Origin: Bog-473 sp963730395
Lineage (GTDB): Bacteria; Actinomycetota; Acidimicrobiia; Acidimicrobiales; RAAP-2
Direction: 5' to 3'
Length of the DNA: 64,000 bases
Assembly: GCA_963730395.1 (NCBI GenBank)
Contig: CAVSSK010000018.1
Location: forward strand, 1 to 64,000
The translations under genes and the position numbers were made by a program. A model generated the notes under the pieces. That model was given only the letters and a program-made list of their open reading frames with translations, had not been told where the DNA came from and did not search any database. Positions 36,175 to 45,510 of this stretch are shown here, piece by piece; position 1 is the stretch's first letter, and each line of letters opens with the position of its first letter.

Positions 36175-36684
36175 TCAGGGCTGCGCCACCATGACGACCA
36201 TGCCGGCGATCAAGAGGACCAGCGCGGCGCTGGCCGACCACACCATCAACGTCGCTTCCCCCTCCACCGAGCCCGTCCCGGGGAGGTGGGCCGTCGATGG
36301 GCCCGCCGCAGCGACGGCGGCCTGGAGCCGGCGCTCGGCCGGCCACAGCACCCCCTCGCCCAGCAGCGCGACGGCGGCGAACAGGGCCACCCCGGCGAGC
36401 ACCCAGCCATCCCCGAGGGCGTACGCACCTCGGCTCATGGCGAGCAGTGCCAACCCGAAGACGGGGATGCCGTAGATGGTCCGGCCCGCCCAGTTGACCC
36501 CGGGGCGGAAGTAGCGCCGCAGCGGCTCGGGCAGCGGAGTCGACGCCCGGTGGAGGCGCCGCAGCCGGGTTGCCGTCGCCGCCGCCGCGACCGTTGTCAC
36601 GAGCCCGACCACGGCGCAGCCCACATGGAGCAGCAGCACGATGTCGAATGCCGCCCCGTCCGGCTGGTGATGCATGGCCGACAT
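36175..36684 (-). CDS. DUF2269-like integral membrane protein (about 169 aa)
   Basis: Four predicted helices: near the N-terminus (FDIVLLLHVGCAVVGLVTTV), in the middle (IYGIPVFGLALLAM and WVLAGVALFAAVALLG) and at the C-terminus (ALVLLIAGMVVMVA). The pattern fits DUF2269-type membrane proteins of unknown function. The ATG at 36684 follows GGGAG; an ATG at 36714 or the later MHHQ are alternatives. It is a single-gene unit, convergent with Ig-repeat gene 2 and divergent from galT. Confidence 0.65.
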   Translation of the reverse strand: MSAMHHQPDGAAFDIVLLLHVGCAVVGLVTTVAAAATATRLRRLHRASTPLPEPLRRYFRPGVNWAGRTIYGIPVFGLALLAMSRGAYALGDGWVLAGVALFAAVALLGEGVLWPAERRLQAAVAAAGPSTAHLPGTGSVEGEATLMVWSASAALVLLIAGMVVMVAQP

Positions 36685-36831
36685 GTTCTCCCATGGGAGC
36701 CGGTTCTGAGTCACGGGCCCGCCAAGGTGGTGCGAGTTCGGGCAGCGAAACCTGTACCGTAGGGGTGGAGGGAAGAAGATGAGGCCAATTGCGATGTGGG
36801 CGGTTCAGGCAGCGCCCGAGAGAGTCCATCG

Positions 36832-37815
36832 ATGAACCAGCTGCGCCTCGATCCGTTGTCCGGCCGTTGGGTCGTCGTGAGCCCGGGCCGCTCGGAGCGG
36901 CCCTATTCGTTCGTCACCCGCTCCCCGTGGACGCCCGACGATCTGGGCCGCCCCTGCCCGTTCTGCCCCGGGAACGAGGAGGACACGCCGCCCGCCCTCG
37001 AGACCTACGGCCCGAGCGGTCACTGGCTCGTCCGGGTGGTGCCCAACCTCTACCCGGCCTTCGAGGGCGACGAGCCCTTCGTCGTCGCCAACCGGGGACC
37101 GGTCTTCACCCAGGCGTCGGCCGGCGGCATCCACGAGATCCTGATCTTCTCCCCCGAGCACGACGCCACGTTGGGCATGCTCAGCCAGGAGCAAGTGGAG
37201 CTCGTGATGGCGGCCCTGCGGGACCGTCTCGAGGAGCACGCCTCGCAGCCCAACCTCCGCTACACCCAGGCCATCGTCAACTCGGGTCGTGAGGCCGGCG
37301 CCTCGCTCGAGCACCCCCACGGCCAGCTGCTCGGCATGTCCTTCATCCCGCGGGAGCTCGCCGAGGAGCAGGCTCGCTTTGCCCGCTTCGTCGGGTCGTG
37401 CCTGCTGTGCACCACCATCGAGGCGGAGGAGGACTCCGGCGAGCGGGTCATCTACGCCAACGACCGTGTGGTCGTCGTCTGCCCGTTCTGGAGCGCCGTC
37501 CCCTACGAGATGCTCGTGATGCCCCGGGAGCACAACCCTCATCTGCACCGCAGCCCCACCGAGGACCTCATCGCGACCGGGGAGGCCATCCGCCGCGTGC
37601 TCCAACAGATGGCCGGGGTGGTCGGCGACGTGGCCTACAACGTCGTGTTCCACTCGGCTCCCTACCGGGTCGGCGAGCCGTACCACTGGCACGCGCACAT
37701 CTGGCCCAAGGCGACCACGACGGCCGGATTCGAGCTGGGCACCGGCGTCGCCATCAACGTGATCTCGCCCGAGGAGGCCGCCGAGACCCTCAGGGTCTCC
37801 GCCCTCGCGGTGTAG
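36832..37815 (+). CDS. galT: Galactose-1-phosphate uridylyltransferase (327 aa)
   Basis: It transfers UMP between UDP-glucose and galactose-1-phosphate (Leloir pathway). The metal site CPFC is at residues 42-45, EHPHGQ at 160-165 and the catalytic histidine-triad-like HWHAHIWP near 295. Length is as usual for bacterial GalT. The ATG at 36832 gives the family N-terminus LRLDPLSGRWV; a longer frame upstream has no homology. No other gal genes are adjacent, so a role in nucleotide-sugar supply for cell envelope is possible. Confidence 0.93.
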   Translation: MNQLRLDPLSGRWVVVSPGRSERPYSFVTRSPWTPDDLGRPCPFCPGNEEDTPPALETYGPSGHWLVRVVPNLYPAFEGDEPFVVANRGPVFTQASAGGIHEILIFSPEHDATLGMLSQEQVELVMAALRDRLEEHASQPNLRYTQAIVNSGREAGASLEHPHGQLLGMSFIPRELAEEQARFARFVGSCLLCTTIEAEEDSGERVIYANDRVVVVCPFWSAVPYEMLVMPREHNPHLHRSPTEDLIATGEAIRRVLQQMAGVVGDVAYNVVFHSAPYRVGEPYHWHAHIWPKATTTAGFELGTGVAINVISPEEAAETLRVSALAV

Positions 37816-37843
37816 ATCGGCACGTTCCAGGGGACCCGGCAGC

Positions 37844-38596
37844 TCAGAGGACCTTCGAGAGGAAGGCGCGGGTTCGTTCGTGCCGGGGGTCGCCCAGCAC
37901 CTGCTCGGGGGAGCCCGCCTCCACTACGGCCCCGGCATCCATGAAGACCACGGCGTCTCCCACCTCGCGGGCGAACCCCATCTCGTGGGTGACCACCACC
38001 ATGGTGCGCCCCTCCTGCGCCAGGTCCTGCATGACCGCCAGCACGTCGCCTACCAGCTCGGGATCCAGGGCCGAGGTGGGCTCATCGAAGAGCATCAGTT
38101 TGGGCTCCATGGCCAACGCCCGCGCGATGGCCACGCGCTGCTGTTGGCCGCCCGAAAGCTCGTTGGGGTACGAGTTGACCTTGTCGGCCAGCCCGACCCG
38201 CTCGAGAAGCTGGCGGGCCCGTTCCTGTGCAGCGGCCGCGGACACGCCTCTCACCCGGATGGGACCGATCGTGACGTTATTGAGCACCTTCATGTGAGGG
38301 AAGAGGTTGAAGCGCTGGAAGACCATCCCGATGGCGGACCGGCTCTGGCAGACCTCCCGGTCGCCCAGCTCGTAGAGCTTGTCGCCCCGCTGTCGGTACC
38401 CCACGAGCTCGCCGTCCACGTACAACCGGCCGGCGTCGATCTTCTCGAGGTGGTTGATGCAACGGAGGAACGTGCTCTTGCCCGACCCGGAGGGACCGAT
38501 CAGACACAGCACCTCGCCGGTGCGCACGGTCAGGTCGATGCCCTTGAGCGCCTCCACCCGGCCGAAAGACTTGCGCACGCCCTCGGCGCGCACCAT
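37844..38596 (-). CDS. Polar amino-acid ABC transporter ATPase (GlnQ type, 250 aa)
   Basis: Walker A GPSGSGKST is at residues 34-42, the signature ELSGGQQQRVAIARAL and Walker B LMLFDEPTSALDPEL are in place, and VVVTHEMGFAREV is typical of the GlnQ/HisP group. It forms an operon with the permease and the substrate-binding protein, in the order binding protein, permease, ATPase. The 3' neighbour galT is convergent. Confidence 0.95.
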   Translation of the reverse strand: MVRAEGVRKSFGRVEALKGIDLTVRTGEVLCLIGPSGSGKSTFLRCINHLEKIDAGRLYVDGELVGYRQRGDKLYELGDREVCQSRSAIGMVFQRFNLFPHMKVLNNVTIGPIRVRGVSAAAAQERARQLLERVGLADKVNSYPNELSGGQQQRVAIARALAMEPKLMLFDEPTSALDPELVGDVLAVMQDLAQEGRTMVVVTHEMGFAREVGDAVVFMDAGAVVEAGSPEQVLGDPRHERTRAFLSKVL

Positions 38597-38623
38597 CTCG
38601 GATCGACTGATCCCCTTGCACGG

Positions 38624-39626
38624 TCACGGGTGCGCCATCCGGGACGGTGTGTCCTGGGGGGGCCGGATGTAACGCAGGTTCTGGCCCAATTTGCCGCCAG
38701 ATCCACGGGACGCGGGGCCGGGCGGCTCCACGCGAGTAGCGCCGCTCGATGAAGTACTGGCCGACAGTCAGGACCGAGGTCACGGCCAGGTACCAGATGC
38801 TGGCCACCATGAGCAGCGGGATGGTCTCGTAGTTGGCGGAGTAGATCGACACCGCGGCACCCAGCAGCTCGGTGAGGCCGATGACGTAGGCCAGTGACGA
38901 GGTCTTGAGCATGGAGATGATCTCGTTGCCGGTGGGCGGGATGATGAGCCGCATGGCCTGCGGCAGCACCACCAGGCGCAGCGTCTGTAGCCGGCGCATA
39001 CCCACTGATTGGGCGGCCTCGACCTGGCCCTCGTCGACCGAGATGATGCCGGCCCGGACGATCTCGGCCATGTAGGCCCCCTCGTTGAGGCCGAGCCCGA
39101 TGCCGGCGATCAGGAACACGGGGATGGAGTTGAGGTCGATCGTAACGAACGAAGGACCGAACGGAACACCCAGCGTGAACTGCGGGAAGATATAGGCGAT
39201 GTTGTACCAGAACAGCAGCTGTACCAGCACGGGCGTGCCGCGGAAGAACCAGATGTAGAGCCAGCTCACCGTGGTCAGGACCGGGTTGGGCGACAGGCGC
39301 ATGACGGCGAGGATCACGCCCAGGACGATGCCGATGGCCATGGCCAGTGCGGTCAGTTCGAGCGTCACCTCGAGGCCGCGCAGGATCCTGCCGGAGAACA
39401 GGAACTGCCCCACCACGTCCCACTGGAATCGCTGCTCTCGCTTGCCGTTCCGCTCCACCGTCGAGAACGCCAGCGAGTGGACCATCATGACGCCGAGCAC
39501 CAGCAGCACCGCCCCGCTGACCCACCGGCCGGTGTGGCGAAGGGGCACGGCCTTCAGTGTCTCGGGGTGGTCGGTACGCGACGGCGCCGTCCTCTCCGCG
39601 GGAGAGCCGGTCGGGGGCGTAGCCAT
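38624..39626 (-). CDS. Polar amino-acid ABC transporter permease (probable frameshift at 3' end)
   Basis: HisM/GlnP-type permease with helices near residues 37, 85, 170 and 270 and the ATPase-docking loop EAAQSVGMRRLQTLRLVVLP. N-terminal sequence before the first helix is longer than usual. Read straight, the frame runs 320 bases into the ATPase gene with non-homologous sequence. A one-base slip after RRYSRGAARPRV gives GQNLRYIRPPQDTPSRMAHP and a stop at 38624, which fits the gene spacing. The straight stop would be at 38277. Confidence 0.8.
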
Positions 39627-39662
39627 CGTGACCGCTACGCCGGCGTCGAGACGACCAGATAC

Positions 39663-40568
39663 TTAGCTGGTTGCTCCGTTGATCTCGGGCCGGGAGATGG
39701 CTCCGGCCTCGATCCCCCATTTCTTCAGGATCTTCAAGTAGATGCCGTCCTTCATCAGCTGGCCCACCGCACCGTCCACCGGGCGGGTCAGCCCCAGGCC
39801 CTTGGGGAGGGCCAGGCCGTAGGGGGCGACCCCGAATGCGGTGCCAGAGTTCTTGAACTGCCCGTTGGAGGTGGCGACGACGTACTCGGCGATCTGCGAG
39901 TCGAGGAAGCCCACCTGGGCCCGCCCGCTCGACACGGCGAGGTTGGCGGAGTTCTGGTCGGCGAAACTGAGGACGGTCACGCCCTTCTTGTGGGACTTGG
40001 TGCACTTCTTGGCCTGGGCCTGCGCGTCGGTCTGCTCCACCGTCCCGGTCTCGACGGCCACCGTGTGCCCGCACAGCGCGGCCAGCCCGTTGGGCTTGTA
40101 GGAGCTGCCGGCCTTGACGTAGTAGCCCTCACCGGCCTGGAAGTAGTCGACGAAGTCCACCTGCTTCTGCCGGGCCTTGGTGTCCGTGAAGGACGAAGCA
40201 CCAAGGTTGAATTTGCCCGACTGTAACGCCGGGATGATGGTGTCGAAGGTGGCATTCGTCACGGTCACCTTGACGCCGAGTACCTGGCCGATGGCGTTGG
40301 CCAGGTCGGCGTCCATGCCGACGACCGTCGTGCCGTCGGAACCGATGAACTCGTCCGGCGCGTAGGTGGCGTCGGCCGCCACCAGGAGGCCCGCGCTCTT
40401 GACCGTGGCGGGCACGGTGGCGGCCAGGGTCGAGTCGACCGGGGCGGTGGGGATGCTGCTCGACGAGCTGGCGCCGGCCGCGGTGCTCAGGACACCGCTC
40501 AGGGCCACCGCTGCGAGGCAGAGCGTGCCGGCACCGGCCAAGAACCTGCTCTTTGTTTTGAACCGCAC
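39663..40568 (-). CDS. Polar amino-acid ABC transporter substrate-binding protein (301 aa)
   Basis: A secretion signal (FLAGAGTLCLAAVALSGVLS, cleavage after AAG or nearby) precedes a type-II periplasmic binding fold of the SBP_bac_3 family. Visible blocks are LLVAADATYAPDEFIG, VVGMDADLANAIGQVLGVKV, FDTIIPALQSGKFNLG and TVAVETGTVEQ. No lipobox is at the cleavage region, so retention at the surface is unclear. GTG start with GGAGG seven bases upstream. The ligand is probably a polar or acidic amino acid; the specificity cannot be read. Confidence 0.93.
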   Translation of the reverse strand: MRFKTKSRFLAGAGTLCLAAVALSGVLSTAAGASSSSSIPTAPVDSTLAATVPATVKSAGLLVAADATYAPDEFIGSDGTTVVGMDADLANAIGQVLGVKVTVTNATFDTIIPALQSGKFNLGASSFTDTKARQKQVDFVDYFQAGEGYYVKAGSSYKPNGLAALCGHTVAVETGTVEQTDAQAQAKKCTKSHKKGVTVLSFADQNSANLAVSSGRAQVGFLDSQIAEYVVATSNGQFKNSGTAFGVAPYGLALPKGLGLTRPVDGAVGQLMKDGIYLKILKKWGIEAGAISRPEINGATS

Positions 40569-40657
40569 GTTTCTACCTCCGGGGCGTTGTAGTGGGCGAG
40601 AGTGTGCCACTCGGAGCCTGTCGGTGCGAGTCACCCCCGCGAGGTCAGCGGAACCCC

Positions 40658-41890
40658 TCAGGCCTCCCTCACGGAGCGGGCGAGCTCCAGGAACGACACC
40701 AGGCGCCGAACCAGGTCGCGGTCGGGCCCCACCAGGCCCCCGATCCCCGGGGTCCCCAGGTAGCCCGACACGAAGGCGCGTCGGTTTCTGGCCTCCCAGG
40801 ACTGCCCGAGCGCGGCGAGGCCGAGCCGCCCGGTCGGGTCCCGCTCCGCCGCCGCCACCCTGCTGGCCCGGTGCATCGACCACAGCAGGTCTGCCACGTC
40901 GGCCAGCGGTGTGCGACGGCCCGGCGCGGAGCCGCCCACCAGGACGCCGCCGGGCGCGCAGTCGCTGACGACCCAACCCTGGTCCGTCCTCGACGTCCGT
41001 CCGAGATGGAAGTCGCCGTGGGTGCGGATCACGGGGAGTCGCCCGTCGGTCTCGCGGATCCACTTCACGAGATCGGCGACGCCCGGTGCCTCCAGCAGCG
41101 ATACGTCCGCCGCTGCGATGGCCGCCTCCGCGGCGTCGACCCAGTCCACGACCGACTCGTGATGGCGCAGGAAGGCGCGATCGAGCGCCAGGTGCATCCG
41201 TGCCGTCATGGTGCCCAGCGCCCGGGCCTCGCCACCGAAGTCGCCGCCGGCCGCCTCGGGCGACCCGCCGGAGGCGTAGAAGTCCCGCAGCGAGGTGAGG
41301 GCCAGTGCCCACCCGCCGGAACGGTCCGCCAGTGGCTCCTGCACCACGCCGAGATCGTGTCCCTCCCAGACCCAGCGCACGAGCGGGGCCGCGACGTGGT
41401 TGAAGCCGGCCTCGTCGAGGGCGACCATGAGGTCCACGTCGGGCCGCGGCTCGGCGGTGAGCCACGGGAAGACCATCAGGTCCCCACGGTCGCCGCAGTC
41501 GATCACCGTCGCATCGTCGTCGTCTCGCAGGACGGCCACCGGTCCCGGGCGTGTCTCGACGCCGCGCACCGTGGCCAGGAGCAGAGGCGCCAGCTGCGCG
41601 TCACGCAGCGCATCGGTGCACACGGCGAGACCGTCGTCGTCGTCGAGCAGGCCGAGCGCCCCCTCCTCGCCGGCGCGCAGGAAGTGCGGCTCGTCGGCCA
41701 CCCCGCGCAGGCCGGCCACGATGTGGGCCCTGCGCTCCCCCACCTGGGCCACGATGTCGAGCAGCCCAGGGCGACCCTCCCGCAGCACCTCGGCGCGCTC
41801 GACCGCGATCTCGCCCCTCGACGCGACCCGGCGCAGCCCCAGCCACGCCTCGATCAGCGTGCGCAGCGCCTGGTCGCGTCCGGCCGTCAT
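40658..41890 (-). CDS. Maltokinase / aminoglycoside phosphotransferase-like (410 aa)
   Basis: It is next to trehalose synthase and overlaps it by four bases, the usual TreS-Mak arrangement that feeds maltose-1-phosphate to GlgE. The catalytic loop is THGDFHLGR. The metal-binding segment, usually DFEGEP, reads SDCAPGG here with only the Asp kept. The N-terminal half with VFPWLTAEPRPDVDL fits maltokinases. No GlgE is encoded in the window. ATP-dependent phosphorylation of maltose is likely but the changed metal loop weakens certainty. Confidence 0.8.
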   Translation of the reverse strand: MTAGRDQALRTLIEAWLGLRRVASRGEIAVERAEVLREGRPGLLDIVAQVGERRAHIVAGLRGVADEPHFLRAGEEGALGLLDDDDGLAVCTDALRDAQLAPLLLATVRGVETRPGPVAVLRDDDDATVIDCGDRGDLMVFPWLTAEPRPDVDLMVALDEAGFNHVAAPLVRWVWEGHDLGVVQEPLADRSGGWALALTSLRDFYASGGSPEAAGGDFGGEARALGTMTARMHLALDRAFLRHHESVVDWVDAAEAAIAAADVSLLEAPGVADLVKWIRETDGRLPVIRTHGDFHLGRTSRTDQGWVVSDCAPGGVLVGGSAPGRRTPLADVADLLWSMHRASRVAAAERDPTGRLGLAALGQSWEARNRRAFVSGYLGTPGIGGLVGPDRDLVRRLVSFLELARSVREA

Positions 41891-43728
41891 TCCTGGACCG
41901 GCCTGTCCTCCGGCGCGAGGTCGAACCACAAGAACCCGTAGGGCGGCAGGGTGATCGTGTACGGCTCCTCGGTGATCACCGGGAAGGGCACACGGCCCAG
42001 CACTTCGTAGGGCGTCGAGCCGGCCCACTTGGCCAGTGCCAGCTCGGCCGGTTGGGCGAAGCGGCTCAGGTTGTGCACGCACAGGACCGCCTGGTGCCGC
42101 CGCACGACTTCGTCGCCCTCGCTCTCGTTCCCGGCCGGGACCGTGCGGGCGAGCACCGAGGAGCGCCCCCAGTCCAGCGCACCGTCCGCCGACGGGCTCA
42201 CCGAGGGCCCCGTCGAGGTGGCACCGGTCAGGATGTCGGCGACCTCTCCCGAGCGCACGTAGGCGAGCACGGACGGGTTGGCACAGGGCAGCACCTCCAT
42301 CTCGCCGACGCCCATCACCGGGAGCGCACGCCGCTCGGTCAGCATCCTGCGCAGCCAGTGCAGGAACGATCCCTGGTTCCGCAGCTGCGCCTCGACGTTG
42401 AGCGCGCTGAAGCCGTAGACGGGGTCCATGAGGGGGGGCAGGTAGAGCTGGGCGAAGTCCGCCTGCGAGAAGCCCCCGTTCCGGTCGGGGGACCACTGCA
42501 TGGGCGTGCGTACCGAGTCCCGGTCACCGAGGTAGATGTTGTCACCCATGAGCAGCTCGTCGCCGTAGTAGATCACGGGACTGCCGGGCAGGGACAGGAT
42601 CAGGGCATACAGGAGCTCGGCGGTCCGCCGGTCGTTGTCGAGCAGCGGGGCCAATCGGCGGCCGATGCCCATGTGGCGCTTCATCCTGGGGTCCTTGGCG
42701 TACTCCGCCATCAGGTAGTCCCGCTCCTCGTCGCTGACCTGTTCGAGGGTGAGCTCGTCGTGGTTGCGCAGGAAGATGGCCCACTGGCACGAGTCGTCGA
42801 TGACCGGCGTCTGGGCGAGGATCTCGGTGATGGGGTACCGCTGCTCCCGGCGCACCGCCATGAACAGGCGAGGCATCAGGGGGAAGTGGAAGCAGAGGTG
42901 GCACTCGTCCCCGTCGCCGAAGTAGTCCGCCACGTCGCTCGGCCAGCCGTTCGCCTCGGCCAGCAGGATGCGACCCGGGTAGTCCGCCTCCAACTGCTTG
43001 CGGATGCGCTTGATGAAGGCGTGGGTCTCGGGCAGGTGCTCGCCCGAGGTCCCGTCGCGCTGGTAGAGGTACGGCACCGCGTCGAGCCGGAAGCCGTCGA
43101 ACCCGAGATCGAGCCAGAAGCGGACGAGGTCGATCATGGTGTCGGCCACTTCGGGGTTCTCGTAGTTGAGGTCGGGTTGGTGGTGGTAGAAGCGGTGCCA
43201 GTAGTACTGCTGGCGGGTGTCGTCCCACGTCCAGTTGGAGCGCTCGACATCGGTGAAGACGACGCGGGCGTCGGGCCACTTCTGGTCGTCGTCGTTCCAG
43301 ACGTACCAGTCCGCCTTGGCGTTGTCCCTCGACGAGCGCGATTCGATGAACCAGGGGTGCTCGTCGCTGGTGTGGTTCATGACGAGGTCTGCGACGACCC
43401 GGATGCCGCGGCGGTGGGAGTCCTCCAGGAATGCCACCAGGTCGCCGATGCTCCCGTAGTCCGGGTGGACGTTGAAGAAGTCGCTGATGTCGTAGCCGCC
43501 GTCGCGGAACGGCGACGGGTAGAACGGCAGCATCCAGATGCAGTCGATGCCGAGCCACTCGATGTAGTCGAGCTTCTCGCGCAAGCCCCGCAGGTCCCCG
43601 GTGCCGTCGTTGTTGGCATCGCTGTAGCCCCGGATCAGCACCTCGTAGAACACGGCGTGCTGGAACCAACGCACGGAGGGGTCGAAGGCGCCTTCGCCAG
43701 TGTTGACCGGGATGGGCGGCGAGCTCAT
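41887..43728 (-). CDS. treS: Trehalose synthase / maltose alpha-D-glucosyltransferase (613 aa)
   Basis: A GH13 enzyme interconverting trehalose and maltose. Conserved regions: DLVMNHTSDEHPWF, the nucleophile in GFRLDAVPYLYQRDGT, the acid/base Glu in LLAEANGWP and the third acid in FLRNHDELTLEQV. N-terminal WFQHAVFYEVLIRGYSDANN is typical of TreS. The ATG at 43728 is chosen because homology starts right after it; the frame is open further upstream. It is coupled to the maltokinase gene. Confidence 0.95.
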   Translation of the reverse strand: MSSPPIPVNTGEGAFDPSVRWFQHAVFYEVLIRGYSDANNDGTGDLRGLREKLDYIEWLGIDCIWMLPFYPSPFRDGGYDISDFFNVHPDYGSIGDLVAFLEDSHRRGIRVVADLVMNHTSDEHPWFIESRSSRDNAKADWYVWNDDDQKWPDARVVFTDVERSNWTWDDTRQQYYWHRFYHHQPDLNYENPEVADTMIDLVRFWLDLGFDGFRLDAVPYLYQRDGTSGEHLPETHAFIKRIRKQLEADYPGRILLAEANGWPSDVADYFGDGDECHLCFHFPLMPRLFMAVRREQRYPITEILAQTPVIDDSCQWAIFLRNHDELTLEQVSDEERDYLMAEYAKDPRMKRHMGIGRRLAPLLDNDRRTAELLYALILSLPGSPVIYYGDELLMGDNIYLGDRDSVRTPMQWSPDRNGGFSQADFAQLYLPPLMDPVYGFSALNVEAQLRNQGSFLHWLRRMLTERRALPVMGVGEMEVLPCANPSVLAYVRSGEVADILTGATSTGPSVSPSADGALDWGRSSVLARTVPAGNESEGDEVVRRHQAVLCVHNLSRFAQPAELALAKWAGSTPYEVLGRVPFPVITEEPYTITLPPYGFLWFDLAPEDRPVQE

Positions 43729-43732
43729 GGGT

Positions 43733-44506
43733 TCACCGCCCGACGAACGTCGCCTGGCCGGGGCCGTGCTCGGCGAACGACGCGATCCCTCGGGCCGCAT
43801 CCTCCGTCCGGGCCACCGCGACGAATGCTTCCTGCTCGATCGCCAGCCCGTCGGCCAGCGTGCCTTCCAGTCCCCGGTCGACGGCCGCCTTGGCCAGGCC
43901 GTGCGCGAGCAGGGGGCCCCGGGCCAGCTCCGCCGCCCAGGCCAGGGACGAATCGAGCACGAAGTCGGGCGCCACGACCCGGTTCACCAGGCCGATCCTC
44001 AACGCCTCCTCCGCTCCCACCTGCCGGCCGCTGAAGATCAGCTCCTTGGCGCGTGACGGGCCGATCAGCCGCGGCAGGCGCTGGGTGCCGCCTCCCCCGG
44101 GGATGACGCCGAGCAGGACCTCGGGGAGGCCGAAGTGTGCGTTCTCGCCGCAGACGCGGAAGTCACAGGCCAGCGCCAGCTCGAGCCCGCCGCCGAGGGC
44201 ATAGCCGTTGACGGCTGCGATCGTGGCCCTGGGCACCGAAGCCAACGCCCCGAGCGCGGCGGCGAAGTTCGTGCCCACCGCTCCCGCACCGCTCTCGTCG
44301 AGCTCGACGATGTCGGCCCCGGCGGCGAAGATCCGCCTGCCGCCCCAGAGCACCACCGACCCGGGCGGGTCCTCGCAGAGCTCCGAGGCGGCGGCGTGCA
44401 ATTGGCCCAGCACGGCGGCCGAGAGCGCATTCGCCTTGGGCCGGTCCAGCCGGATCAGGGCGACCCCGTCGGCGCGACGCTCCAGGGTGACGAAGGGCTC
44501 AACCAT
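43733..44506 (-). CDS. Enoyl-CoA hydratase/isomerase (257 aa)
   Basis: Crotonase fold with oxyanion-hole segments FAAGADIVELDE and ALGGGLELALACDFRV and the catalytic Glu region LPEVLLGVIPGGGGTQRLPR. Hydration of 2-enoyl-CoA in fatty-acid or branched-chain degradation is the common role. It follows meaB closely on the same strand, which suggests propionate/methylmalonyl-CoA related metabolism, though the downstream gene is treS. Confidence 0.9.
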   Translation of the reverse strand: MVEPFVTLERRADGVALIRLDRPKANALSAAVLGQLHAAASELCEDPPGSVVLWGGRRIFAAGADIVELDESGAGAVGTNFAAALGALASVPRATIAAVNGYALGGGLELALACDFRVCGENAHFGLPEVLLGVIPGGGGTQRLPRLIGPSRAKELIFSGRQVGAEEALRIGLVNRVVAPDFVLDSSLAWAAELARGPLLAHGLAKAAVDRGLEGTLADGLAIEQEAFVAVARTEDAARGIASFAEHGPGQATFVGR

Positions 44507-44539
44507 CGCCGAACCGTACCGGACGGCGAACGTGGGGAC

Positions 44540-45510
44540 TCACGGGCCCAAGAGGCGGTCGGCCGCCTGGTAGGGGTCGAGCTCACCGGCCGCCAGCGCC
44601 TTGACCGTCGTGGCGAACTCCTCCCCGGCCGCGAGTTCGTCGACCCGGGCCTCGGCCCGGGCCACCAGCACCCGCCGGAGCTCCTGGGCCAGGCGGTCCG
44701 ACCGCCGGACCGCCAGCTGACCGGCGCCCTCGAGGTGCTGCCGGTGGCGAGCCACGGCGTGCCACAGGTCGGCGACGCCCTCGCCGGCCGTCGCCGTCGT
44801 GTCCACGATCTCGGGGCGCCACGACCCAGGCCGCGCCAGGTCGAGCATCTGCTCGAGATCGCGGCGCGCCTCGCGCCCCCGGGGCGATCCGACTTGTTGA
44901 TCACGAACACATCGGCGACCTCGAGCAGCCCCGCCTTGCTGGCCTGCATGGAGTCGCCCCAGCCGGGGGTGACGACCACCACCGTCGTGTCGGCGGCGGA
45001 CGCGATCTCGACTTCCATCTGTCCCACGCCGACCGTTTCGATGATGACCACCGGTACGCCGGACGCGCCCAGCAGGCGGACGGCGTCGGGTACGGCGAGG
45101 GAGAGGCCGCCCAGGTGACCCCTGGTCGCCATCGACCGGATGAACACGGTCGGGTCGAGGGCGTGGCGGCTCATGCGCACACGGTCGCCGAGGATGGCCC
45201 CGCCGCTGAAGGGAGAGGTCGGGTCCACGGCGAGCACCCCGACCTGAGAGACGGGTTCTGCCCGGGGCTCGGGCCACCCCGCACGCGCCTGAGTGATCAA
45301 CCCGTCGGTCAACGTGGACTTGCCGGCGCCGGGAGCGCCTGTGAGACCGAGCGTGTACGGGATCGCCGCCCGGTAGGCGAGGCGCGCGACCGCCGTGGCG
45401 GTCTCACCGCCCCGATCGATGTACGACAGCAGCCGAGCGAGGGCCCCCTGGTTGCCGGCCCGGGCCAGTTCGAGGAGTGCCGCCGGGTCGGCGGGCAATG
45501 GCGGGCTCAC
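44540..45510 (-). CDS. meaB: Methylmalonyl-CoA mutase chaperone GTPase MeaB/ArgK (one frameshift)
   Basis: A G3E GTPase with P-loop GAPGAGKSTLTDGLI, VLAVDPTSPFSGGAILGDR, the ETVGVGQMEVEIAS switch and NKSD. It protects and loads methylmalonyl-CoA mutase with cobalamin. A one-base change in CCCCC at 44876-44880 shifts the frame; the rest (ARRDLEQMLDLARPGSW and LAAGELDPYQAADRLLGP) is in the other frame and ends at 44540. GTG start overlaps the murA stop (GTGA). Confidence 0.88.

Noticed and set aside
38277..38623. Permease C-terminal extension running into the ATPase gene
   Set aside because: The sequence there is the ATPase gene read in another frame. A one-base slip near 38690 gives a normal-length permease ending at 38624.
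41551..44034. 827-codon plus-strand frame opposite treS and maltokinase
   Set aside because: Both minus-strand genes are clear by motif; the plus frame is Arg/His/Asp-rich and without homology.
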